DNA from: Pseudomonas sp. A34-9
Lineage (GTDB): Bacteria; Pseudomonadota; Gammaproteobacteria; Pseudomonadales; Pseudomonadaceae
DNA: 64,000 nucleotides
Direction of reading: 5' to 3'
NCBI RefSeq assembly: GCF_029543085.1
Contig: NZ_CP119967.1
Location: 62,001 to 126,000, forward strand
Shown here: piece by piece, positions 54,238 through 62,632 of the stretch
Layout: every line of letters begins with the position of its first letter
How positions within the stretch are numbered: the stretch's first letter is position 1
Translations under genes and position numbers: made by a program
Notes under the pieces: model-generated
Told to the model about the DNA's origin: nothing
The model's database searches: none
Seen by the model: only the letters and a program-made list of their open reading frames with translations

Positions 54238-54394
54238 GGCGATCTCCTTGGCGTGTGGAATTGAGACTAGCAGTGAATCTGCACTGTTGATTTCGGTGGC
54301 TGTGCGCGAGCGAAGTTCAGATTTTCTGCACTTTCTCGAACCGGCGAAGTCCCAACCAACACACGCCACTCATCACCAATGCAGGAGAGCCACC

Positions 54395-54721
54395 ATGGCC
54401 AACACCTCTTTACGTAAAGCCTCGTTGCAAAGCATGGAAGCCGAGATCGAGAGTCTGCTCAAATCGTTGGAAAGCTTGAAGGACGACGCTTCGGACGAGT
54501 CGCGCAAGACCCTCAAGGCGCTGAAAAGCAATGCAGAAAGTGCGCTGAAACATTCGCGTCACCTGCTCAGCGATGCCTATGAAGAAGTCAAAGTGAAAAC
54601 CCGCGAAACCGGGATCGCCACCCGCGACTACGCGCAGGAACATCCGTGGACGACGGCCGGTGTCGCAGTCGGTGCGATTGGCTTGCTTGCCGCTTACTTG
54701 CTGATCAAGCGCGGCGAGTGA
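54395..54721 (+). CDS. DUF883 (ElaB/YqjD/YgaM) membrane-anchored protein
   Basis: 108 residues. A long helical, charged N-terminal part (about 10-80, coiled-coil-like) precedes a C-terminal transmembrane helix (about 84-103, [16 protein letters not shown]). In E. coli such proteins anchor stationary-phase ribosomes to the membrane. A strong GGAGAG site precedes the ATG. The last 28 bases overlap the 3' end of trpI on the other strand. Confidence 0.9.
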   Translation: MANTSLRKASLQSMEAEIESLLKSLESLKDDASDESRKTLKALKSNAESALKHSRHLLSDAYEEVKVKTRETGIATRDYAQEHPWTTAGVAVGAIGLLAAYLLIKRGE

Positions 54722-55611
54722 TCGCTCTGGCGCAGCTCGTTCTTGAGCCATTGCGCCAGTTGCCGGGCGCGCCCGTCTGCGGCGCGCTTGGGTAGCCACA
54801 ATGCCAGTTGCGCCGGGGTTTCACAGAAGCCCCATGGCGCAACCAGGCGACCAGCCTTCAAGTCTTCGATCACCAGCGGTTCCGGCGCGATGGCCACGCC
54901 AAGGCCCGCCACTGCTGCTTCCAGCAAGTAATACAAATGCTCGAAACCTTGCCCCAGCTTCAACGCTTTTGCGTCGAGTGCGTACTGCTGTGCCCAACTC
55001 GGCCAGGCTTGCGGGCGTGAAGTGGTGTGCAGCAGCGGTTCATTGAGCAGCGCCGAGGCTGGCGCGGTTGCCAGACGGTGATAACCGCTAAACAGTGGGC
55101 TCATGACCGGGCCGATGCGTTCAGCGGCCAGCTCGTAAACCTGCATGTCCGCTGGCCATGGCGGCTCGGCAAACAGCAGCAGCGCATCCAGACCCGGCCG
55201 CCGAGGATCAAGATCGCCTTCTCCGGCCGACAGATGCAGACGCAAGTCCGGCAGATCGGCATTCAATCGGCCCAAACGCGGAATGAACCAGCGCGCCAGC
55301 AAGCTCCCGGAGCAGCCGAGTACAAACGGGGCGTCGGCGGTACTTTGCGTGAGTTCTGCGCAAACGCTGCGCAACCGATCAAACGCCTCTGCGCTGGCAT
55401 CGCGTAAACGCACACCGGCATCTGTGAGTTTCAAGCCGCGCCCATCCTTGACGAACAGACTGACGCCCAGGTGCTCTTCGAGCACCTTGAGCTGCCGGCT
55501 GACTGCACCATGGGTGACGTGGAGCTGCTCGGCGGCCTGACTGACGCTGTTCAGTCGGGCGGTCGCTTCGAATGCGCGCAAAGCGTTCAGCGGGGGAAGG
55601 TCGTGGCTCAT
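54694..55611 (-). CDS. trpI: TrpI, LysR-type activator of trpBA
   Basis: 305 residues. N-terminal winged helix (about 7-65, [29 protein letters not shown]), then the substrate-binding domain (about 95-300). Divergent from trpB with a 114-base gap, the arrangement known for TrpI, which activates trpBA in response to indole-3-glycerol phosphate. I could not place its binding sites with confidence. It overlaps the DUF883 gene tail to tail. Confidence 0.93.
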   Translation of the reverse strand: MSHDLPPLNALRAFEATARLNSVSQAAEQLHVTHGAVSRQLKVLEEHLGVSLFVKDGRGLKLTDAGVRLRDASAEAFDRLRSVCAELTQSTADAPFVLGCSGSLLARWFIPRLGRLNADLPDLRLHLSAGEGDLDPRRPGLDALLLFAEPPWPADMQVYELAAERIGPVMSPLFSGYHRLATAPASALLNEPLLHTTSRPQAWPSWAQQYALDAKALKLGQGFEHLYYLLEAAVAGLGVAIAPEPLVIEDLKAGRLVAPWGFCETPAQLALWLPKRAADGRARQLAQWLKNELRQSDHSPRLISK

Positions 55612-55680
55612 GGTATCTGTGAGTTTTTCTGACAGGTTGTGGCGATCTTATCGGTTTTCAGCCTGGAGCGTCAGGGGTAG

Positions 55681-56957
<1,277 letters not shown>

Positions 56958-56958
<1 letters not shown>

Positions 56959-57770
56959 TGAGCCGCCTGCAAACCCGTTTTGCCGAACTCAAAGAAGAGA
57001 ACCGTGCTGCGCTGGTGACCTTCGTCACCGCCGGTGACCCGGATTACGACACTTCGCTGGCGATCCTTAAAGGCTTGCCGGGTGCTGGCGCCGACGTGAT
57101 CGAGCTGGGCATGCCGTTCACCGACCCGATGGCTGATGGCCCGGCAATTCAACTGGCGAACATCCGTGCCTTGGGCGCCAAGCAGAATCTGGTGAAAACC
57201 CTGCAAATGGTTCGCGAGTTCCGTGAAGTCAACAGCGATACGCCGCTGGTGCTGATGGGTTACTTCAACCCGATCCACAAGTTCGGCGTCGAGCGCTTCA
57301 TCGCTGAAGCCAAAGAGGCCGGCGTCGACGGTCTGATCGTCGTCGACATGCCGCCTGAGCATAACGCCGAGCTGTGTGACCCGGCACAGGCTGCAGGTCT
57401 GGACTTCATTCGCCTGACCACGCCAACCACCGACGATGCGCGTCTGCCGAAGGTGCTCAACGGCAGCTCCGGGTTTGTGTACTACGTGTCGGTCGCCGGT
57501 GTGACCGGTGCCGGTGCTGCAACCCTGGAGCACGTCGAAGAGGCGGTTGCCCGTCTGCGTCGTCACACCGATCTGCCGATCAGCATCGGTTTCGGTATCC
57601 GTACGCCGGAGCAGGCTGCAGCCATCGCGCGTCTGGCCGACGGTGTTGTGGTCGGTTCGGCATTGATCGATCACATCGCCAATGCGACGACGCCGGCACA
57701 AGCCATCGACGGTGTGTTGAGCTTGTGCTCGGCGCTGTCCGAAGGCGTGCGTAAGGCCCGCGTCAGCTGA
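56958..57770 (+). CDS. trpA: Tryptophan synthase alpha chain
   Basis: Cleaves indole-3-glycerol phosphate and hands indole to TrpB. 270 residues, TIM barrel. Catalytic Glu and Asp lie in [16 protein letters not shown]. Further marks are [18 protein letters not shown] and [12 protein letters not shown]. One-base overlap with trpB, terminator 64 bases after the stop. Confidence 0.97.
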
Positions 57771-57833
57771 AGGTAAAGTTCCTGATACAGAGGAATTAGC
57801 GCTTCGCGGCACAGACTAATCCAGCAAGACCGA

Positions 57834-57865
57834 GGGATTCAGAACCACGTTCTGAGTCCCTTTTT
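57834..57865 (+). terminator. Terminator of trpBA
   Basis: Stem GGGATTCAGAAC / GTTCTGAGTCCC (12 pairs with one mismatch), three-base loop and five T. Confidence 0.93.
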
Positions 57866-57892
57866 GCTGTTTGTGCTGTGAGGAAAGACCCG

Positions 57893-58348
57893 ATGAAAAT
57901 GCCGAAACGTCTGATGGCCGGACTGGGCGTACTGATGATCAGTGCGACACCGCTGCTGGCCAGCGCCGATCCGCGCGATGATCACGACCATGGTGGCCCG
58001 CAGCAGGGCCAGTACAACAACCATGGTAATGACCATCGCGACGATCATCGTGGCCCGCAGAACGATCACCGTGGCGGTCCGCCACCGCGCGACTTTGGCC
58101 CGGTGCGCCAGACCATTCGTGACAATCATGGCTATTTCGTACGCGGTGCGCCGCCGCCTCCGGGAATTCATCTGGAGCGTGGCCGGCCGTTGCCGCACGG
58201 CTATTACGGCGAGCGTCTGGATAATCGGGCGCTAGGTCGATTGCCGGTGTATCCGGGCTACGAGTGGCGCCGGGCGGGAGGCGATATCGTGCTGATCGCG
58301 GTGGGCACCGGGATAATTTATGAAATTCTTGATGGGGTTTTGTATTAA
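57893..58348 (+). CDS. RcnB-family periplasmic protein
   Basis: 151 residues. Signal peptide ends in LLASADP. A His/Asp/Gly-rich stretch (about 28-65: HDHGGPQ, HGNDHRDDHRGP, NDHRGGPPP) resembles a metal-binding tail. The C-terminal RcnB domain includes GHYVRG-like YFVRGAPPP and the ending YRVGDDIVLI-like GGDIVLIAVGTGIIYEIL. RcnB in E. coli affects nickel/cobalt efflux; the role here is unknown. The ATG at 57893 has GAGGAAAG upstream. No RcnA-type exporter is nearby. Confidence 0.85.
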   Translation: MKMPKRLMAGLGVLMISATPLLASADPRDDHDHGGPQQGQYNNHGNDHRDDHRGPQNDHRGGPPPRDFGPVRQTIRDNHGYFVRGAPPPPGIHLERGRPLPHGYYGERLDNRALGRLPVYPGYEWRRAGGDIVLIAVGTGIIYEILDGVLY

Positions 58349-58361
58349 TCGTTAATCAGTC

Positions 58362-58427
58362 AAAAGATCGCAGCCTGCGGCAGCGTCTACAGGGGATTGT
58401 AGGAGCTGCCGCAGGCTGCGATCTTTT
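58362..58427. repeat. REP-type inverted pair, GATCGCAGCC family (copy 3)
   Basis: Arms 58362-58391 and 58398-58427, 30 bp with a few mismatches, only six bases between. It fills the gap between the convergent RcnB-like and DUF4105 genes. Its A and T ends make it a plausible two-way terminator. Confidence 0.92.
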
Positions 58428-58430
58428 ACT

Positions 58431-60392
58431 TTAAGGCAGTTCCAGCCCGCCTGAGGCTTTGTGCAGTTTGCGCAGATGCGCGCCAATCTGCTTCACATTC
58501 TCCTCACTGGCCGCAATTTCTGCAGCCCGCTTGGGCTCCAGCAACTTGCGCACTTCGGCGTCCAGATCGCCGGACAGTGCGAGCAGCTTCTTCTGCCGCT
58601 GACTGCTCTCCGCTTCCAGTCGAGTGAACTCGGTCGGCTGCGGCAATCCGTAACCCTTGGCGTCGAGCAATTCCGCCGGACGGCTGAGGAAGCCGCTATT
58701 GGCGAGGATTTCCTGCAAGGTCGCATTGGCCTTGTCCATGCCGCCGTTTTCCAGCTCGCGCGCACCGAGGTAACGCTGCTTGACCTCGTCCTGAGCCAGC
58801 AGCAACTGGCGCCGATAACTGGCTTGTTCCAGCAGCAGCAACGCGGCGCTGGTACGCAAATCCGCGCGCTCGAACCACTCGCGGCGTTCCTCGGCTGTGA
58901 GCGATAGCCATTCTTCAACGGTGTTCTGCTTGATCGGCAATTGCTTCTTCAGCACATCGAACATCGCCTGATAGCGATCGCGGAACGAGTCGAAGCGATA
59001 GCCCAGACGCAACGCTTCCTTTGGGTCATCCAGCACACTGGTATCCGCCAGGCCACGGCCCTTCATCACTTCCAGCAAGCCGTTGGGCATGATGCTGTCC
59101 AGGCCTACGAACTGTGTGTTGTTGCTGCCGCTGCGCAACAGCTTCAAGCCTTCCACCGCACAGTTGTTGGAGAGGAAGAAGTAGTTGCCGTCATAGCTCC
59201 AGTGCATTTCGGCGGCGTGTTCGACCACGCCTTCGATCTCGTCGCGGGACAGGTTCAGCGGCACCGAGGCGAGGCTGCGCAGTTCGGTCTTGGTGTATTC
59301 GTCGATGACCTGCGCAAGCGGCAGCACGAACAGACGCGACGGGTATTTGCCGACCAGTCCGTCCCAGCTCGACAGCTGCACATCACCGACAAAGGCGCGG
59401 TAGGACAACACCAGATGCTGATCCAGGTCGAGTCGGCAATCCGGCCCGCGCGGGCGGCCGGGTGCGCAGATTACAAGACGCAACATGCTGTGGCCCCAGC
59501 GGCTGACCCAGTTCTGATTGGCCTCGGCCAGCAGATAGTCGACGGCGTAGACCCGCTCGGGATCGACCTGCCCCAAGGGCTGCTTGGCGAAGTCGTTGCC
59601 GGCATTGAGGAAGGAGAAGGTCTTGCTGCATGTGTCCTTGGCCGGCGGCGCCCAGCCGAAGTGCTCCTGGTAATAGCGATACAGCGCCGGGCGGCGGCAG
59701 GCGTAGCTCGGGTCGAGGAGGAAATACTCCATGTTGACTGCTACGAACTCCTTGGGACTGGAGATTTCGTACAGGTCCGGGCTGCGGGCGATCTGGCGGT
59801 TGTGCTGTTCACGTTCACCGCGACGACCGACGTATTGCTGCCAACCGGCGAGGTCGAGCAGGCGCGGGTCATCGCTGAGGGTGAAGCGCCGACCGTTCTG
59901 GCCACGGCATTCGTCAGGGATGCCGATCAGCCCGGCGCTGTTGAAGCGGCGGGTGCAGCGCTGGATCAGCGTGCGTTCGGCGTCCGGCCACAAGCGCGCA
60001 CGGTCGTAAATGTGGGTGATTTCATGCAGCACCGTGGCGAGCAGTTCCTGGCGCACAGTGCCGTGGGGGCGATTGGTTTTTTCTTTGGCCGCGCTGCCAT
60101 CGGTGAGGCCCGCGAGCAGTTTTCGATTCAGATCAAGCTCGGCCACCAGCGTGGCCTGACCATAGGCATTGCCGGGCATGTCATCGGTCCAGCCGACATC
60201 GATGCGCCGATCCAGCCGCTCGATAAAACTCGGCGGCAGCTTTTCCATCGCCTCATCGATCAGCGCCTGGCTGGCCTGTTGTTGGGCGGGGCTCAGACCG
60301 TCGGTCTTGAGCCGCAATTGCAGGCCCGCGTGAGCGCTGTTGCCAAGCAGCAACAACGCCCCGGCCAGCAGCCAGGTGCCGAGTGACTTCAC
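58431..60392 (-). CDS. DUF4105 (Lnb-type) periplasmic or outer-surface protein
   Basis: 653 residues. Signal peptide ends in SAHAG. An N-terminal zinc-peptidase-like stretch (LHEITHIYDRARLWP, about 118-132) is followed by the DUF4105 domain (about 275-450). The latter has WGHSMLRLVIC and FFLSNNCAVEGLKLL, whose His and Cys match the catalytic pair expected in the NlpC/P60-related Lnb lipoprotein acyltransferase domain. C-terminal 180 residues are helical and charged. Starts at a GTG that overlaps the stop of the DUF2388 gene (GTGA), so translation is coupled. Function in Pseudomonas is unknown. Confidence 0.83.
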   Translation of the reverse strand: MKSLGTWLLAGALLLLGNSAHAGLQLRLKTDGLSPAQQQASQALIDEAMEKLPPSFIERLDRRIDVGWTDDMPGNAYGQATLVAELDLNRKLLAGLTDGSAAKEKTNRPHGTVRQELLATVLHEITHIYDRARLWPDAERTLIQRCTRRFNSAGLIGIPDECRGQNGRRFTLSDDPRLLDLAGWQQYVGRRGEREQHNRQIARSPDLYEISSPKEFVAVNMEYFLLDPSYACRRPALYRYYQEHFGWAPPAKDTCSKTFSFLNAGNDFAKQPLGQVDPERVYAVDYLLAEANQNWVSRWGHSMLRLVICAPGRPRGPDCRLDLDQHLVLSYRAFVGDVQLSSWDGLVGKYPSRLFVLPLAQVIDEYTKTELRSLASVPLNLSRDEIEGVVEHAAEMHWSYDGNYFFLSNNCAVEGLKLLRSGSNNTQFVGLDSIMPNGLLEVMKGRGLADTSVLDDPKEALRLGYRFDSFRDRYQAMFDVLKKQLPIKQNTVEEWLSLTAEERREWFERADLRTSAALLLLEQASYRRQLLLAQDEVKQRYLGARELENGGMDKANATLQEILANSGFLSRPAELLDAKGYGLPQPTEFTRLEAESSQRQKKLLALSGDLDAEVRKLLEPKRAAEIAASEENVKQIGAHLRKLHKASGGLELP

Positions 60393-60709
60393 AGTGCGAG
60401 GATGGCTTCGGCGAGAACCTGATCACTGGCGTCGCGCGCTTCCGGCACACGAGTGCGCAGGGTATTGAGCGCAGCTTCCAGATGCGCGCCACGGATATCA
60501 CCGTTGGTGGCGACGAAACTGGCAGCGTCGTCGTGGGCTTCGCGGATGATTTTCGAATCGCGAATCGACGTAGTGGTGTCGGAGGTGAAATCGATCGTGC
60601 GCTGGGAGGCACGAACGATGATGTTACTGGTGGCTACCAGGGTGTGCGCCTGGGCCACGTCGGCCAACAAAAACAGGCCAAGGGCGGCAGCAATCAGCGG
60701 GCTACGCAT
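60389..60709 (-). CDS. DUF2388 protein (copy 3 of a tandem set, next to DUF4105)
   Basis: 106 residues. Signal peptide ends in AQAHT. The DUF2388 pattern SNIIVRASQ, DDAASFVATNGDIRGAHLEAAL and a C-terminal AEAILAL are present. CCGGAG precedes the ATG at 60709. Stop overlaps the GTG of the DUF4105 gene by four bases. Family function unknown. Confidence 0.85.
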   Translation of the reverse strand: MRSPLIAAALGLFLLADVAQAHTLVATSNIIVRASQRTIDFTSDTTTSIRDSKIIREAHDDAASFVATNGDIRGAHLEAALNTLRTRVPEARDASDQVLAEAILAL

Positions 60710-60753
60710 GGAACGACTCCGGAAGGGCAAGGATAACTGGGGGTACAGGATAA

Positions 60754-61071
60754 CTATTGGACGAGAATTGCTTCTGCCAGTTCAAGGTCGCTGACATGAA
60801 GTTTCGGCCGGGTTTTGCGCAAGTAATGCAGCGCGGATTCCAGACGAGCGCCTCGCCATTCACCGTCACTGGCAACAAATGCGGCCGCATCATCGTGGGC
60901 GGCGAGCAGTAGTTTACGGTCGAAAGGTGCGGAAGACACCATGCTGGTGGCGTAACCGCTGACGACAGTGCCTTGCGTCGACGCATTGAAAGCATCAAAG
61001 GCATCGACGGACGTCGCCCAGCAGGCGGTGAACAATAAGGAAGGGATCAGCAGATTTGGAAGAAAGCGCAT
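60754..61071 (-). CDS. DUF2388 protein (copy 2)
   Basis: 105 residues. Signal peptide ends near SVDAF. AHDDAAAFVASDGEWRGARL and ELAEAILVQ mark the family. The N-terminal half differs most from its neighbours. The ATG at 61071 has only a weak ribosome binding site. 44 bases separate it from the next copy. Confidence 0.83.
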   Translation of the reverse strand: MRFLPNLLIPSLLFTACWATSVDAFDAFNASTQGTVVSGYATSMVSSAPFDRKLLLAAHDDAAAFVASDGEWRGARLESALHYLRKTRPKLHVSDLELAEAILVQ

Positions 61072-61178
61072 TGGACTCGGTAACTGTTGGCGAGCCCAAA
61101 GGCTAGCGCAATGCCCGGGCCAGAGCCAGCGCCGAAACATCGGGACACGCCCGGCGTGTCCCGAATCGTGTCTGTCGC

Positions 61179-61496
61179 TTAGATCGTCAGAATTGCTTGA
61201 GCCAGTTGTGCGTCAGTGGCTTGCAGTTGTGGCGCCTGATGACGGATGTGATCCAGCGCGCTTTCCAGTTTCACCCCACGGATTTCGCCTTCGCTGGCCA
61301 CGAAGCTGGCAGCGTCGTCACGGGCGGCAAGCACGATCTTGTCGTCACGGAAGGACGAGGTGACGTCGGAAGTCGCGTCGGATGAAGACTTCAGTGCACC
61401 GACAACGGCGTCGGTGGTGACGATGAAGCTGGTGGCGCTGGCGTTGGCAGCCACGGCCAGCAGGGCGGCAGCGCTGAGCAGACGAAGACGGGACAT
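61179..61496 (-). CDS. DUF2388 protein (copy 1)
   Basis: 105 residues. Signal peptide ends in NASAT. The mature part has SFIVTTDAVV, RDDKIVLAARDDAASFVASEGEIRG and LAQAILTI. Strong AGGAG site before the ATG at 61496. It is probably first in a leftward unit with copies 2 and 3 and the DUF4105 gene. Confidence 0.87.
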   Translation of the reverse strand: MSRLRLLSAAALLAVAANASATSFIVTTDAVVGALKSSSDATSDVTSSFRDDKIVLAARDDAASFVASEGEIRGVKLESALDHIRHQAPQLQATDAQLAQAILTI

Positions 61497-61630
61497 GGGG
61501 TAACTCCTGTGGATAAACCGTATTGAGAGGTGGCTCGGTATCTGAGGAGTCAGACGCCAGTGACACTGCATTCGCCACGTTCTGCGTGGATATTAGGCCT
61601 GCTGATCAGGTTCGGACAGTGGGCAGAATG

Positions 61631-61840
61631 CTAGCGCCAGAACGGTTTATCCAATTCATTCAGGCGATCGGCGTGGCTGAGGCCTAGATCGGCTAGACCT
61701 CGACTGTCGAGTTGAAACAGCAGGCGCCGCGTTCTCGCGCGCTCCAGGGACTCCCACAGGCCGCGAAACAAGCGCCGCAAAGCGTTGGGGCGAGCAACCG
61801 GCCGGCTCGGCGTTTCTGAAACATCCTGTAAGTCTTTCAT
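61631..61840 (-). CDS. DUF1127 small protein (copy A)
   Basis: 69 residues. The C-terminal DUF1127 domain ends in LADLGLSHADRLNELDKPFWR, the N-terminal part is basic and Arg-rich (RRLFRGLWESLERARTRR). DUF1127 proteins elsewhere act in RNA or phosphate/C1 stress responses; nothing specific can be said here. GAAAGGAA precedes the ATG. Upstream lie CTGTAC-type boxes also found before copy B. Confidence 0.87.
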   Translation of the reverse strand: MKDLQDVSETPSRPVARPNALRRLFRGLWESLERARTRRLLFQLDSRGLADLGLSHADRLNELDKPFWR

Positions 61841-61918
61841 GGCGTATTCCTTTCACAGTGAAGGCGAAAGGTCATGTTGAGCCTGTGACAGACAAAGGTG
61901 CAGTTACACTCGAGTGAA

Positions 61919-61960
61919 ATTGTACTGGTTCAGATGCTGTATAAATAAAACTGTACCTGT
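61919..61960 (-). promoter_or_regulatory. Paired CTGTAC-type boxes upstream of DUF1127 copy A
   Basis: Minus strand: ACAGGTACAGTT (61960-61949) and, 18 bases on, GAACCAGTACAAT (61931-61919). The first box is identical to one upstream of DUF1127 copy B. A -10-like TACAAT overlaps the second. Such CTGTAC repeats resemble operators of MocR/GntR-type regulators; which protein binds is unknown. Confidence 0.5.
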
Positions 61961-62006
61961 TGGATGTATCAGCAGGTGTACCGGGACTTTCTACCCCCAA
62001 AACGAC

Positions 62007-62038
62007 AAAACCCGTCGTGGTTTCCCACGACGGGTTTT
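62007..62038 (-). terminator. Terminator of DUF1127 copy B
   Basis: Perfect 14-pair stem AAAACCCGTCGTGG / CCACGACGGGTTTT with a four-base loop, 57 bases past the stop at 62096. T-rich bases follow on the minus strand. Confidence 0.9.
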
Positions 62039-62095
62039 GCTTGTTCAATTCGGGTTGCTGGCGGTGGGTCTAACGACCAGAGCCAGCGACGCTAC

Positions 62096-62311
62096 TTAGC
62101 GCCAGAACGGCTTGCTCAGCTCTTCGTAGCGTTGTGCTTCGCTGATACCGGCGTCAGCCAGCAGACGCGAATCCAGACGAGCCAGTTGATGGCGGCTGGA
62201 GATGCGGCGCTGCCACAACATCAGGTTGGCGATAACGCGCAGAGGCAGGGAAGCCTGGGTGTTTACAGCTTTGTCTTCGAAGAACAGTTCGGAACTGAGT
62301 GTACGTTCCAT
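62096..62311 (-). CDS. DUF1127 small protein (copy B)
   Basis: 71 residues. Ends LLADAGISEAQRYEELSKPFWR, like copy A. The N-terminal half (ERTLSSELFFEDKAVNTQA) is not basic and differs from copy A. The middle (IANLMLWQRRISSRHQLARLD) is the DUF1127 helix. The ATG at 62311 is chosen, with AAGGA eight bases ahead; an ATG three codons upstream is too close to that site. Confidence 0.87.
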   Translation of the reverse strand: MERTLSSELFFEDKAVNTQASLPLRVIANLMLWQRRISSRHQLARLDSRLLADAGISEAQRYEELSKPFWR

Positions 62312-62320
62312 GGTTGACAT

Positions 62321-62588
62321 CCTTCCGCTTGTGGCGGGATCAGGTAGTGGTTTGACTGGTGCCCATGATCCTCTCGTTTGCCAAGTCTCTCTAGATACAG
62401 TTCAACTGTATTGTGAGTGACCAGTTAACTGTTTATAGGGGGTGTACGGGTCAAAATTGAGCAAACTGTACCTGTCGGCACTAAAGTGGTGCGTTTTCAT
62501 ACGATTTAGCTGAAAAGGTAGGCAAACGCTGTAGGAAATGACCGGTACAGCAGTACAGTTTTTGTCGGGCTGGAGGCTTTCGAAAGTT
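62321..62588 (-). promoter_or_regulatory. Long upstream region of DUF1127 copy B with CTGTAC-type repeats
   Basis: 268 bases without a gene. It holds a perfect 15-base palindrome TACAGTTCAACTGTA (62396-62410), the box ACAGGTACAGTTT (minus strand, 62475-62463) shared with copy A, and a direct double GTACAG (62545-62559). AT content is higher than around. It looks like a multi-operator control region, perhaps also containing a promoter. No coding frame is credible. Confidence 0.55.
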
Positions 62589-62617
62589 CGCTGACGCAAA
62601 CTGTGTTTGCGTCAGCG
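62589..62617. terminator. Hairpin after the acetyl-CoA hydrolase/transferase gene
   Basis: Perfect 13-pair stem CGCTGACGCAAAC / GTTTGCGTCAGCG with a three-base loop, 16 bases past the stop at 62633. The T stretch on the minus strand is weak (AACTTTCG). Confidence 0.7.
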
Positions 62618-62632
62618 GTTTATCTGTGTGAA

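Noticed and set aside
54309..54320. GAACTT on the minus strand upstream of dodecin as AlgU promoter
   Set aside because: At the right distance the sequence is CGAAA or similar, which does not fit the -10.
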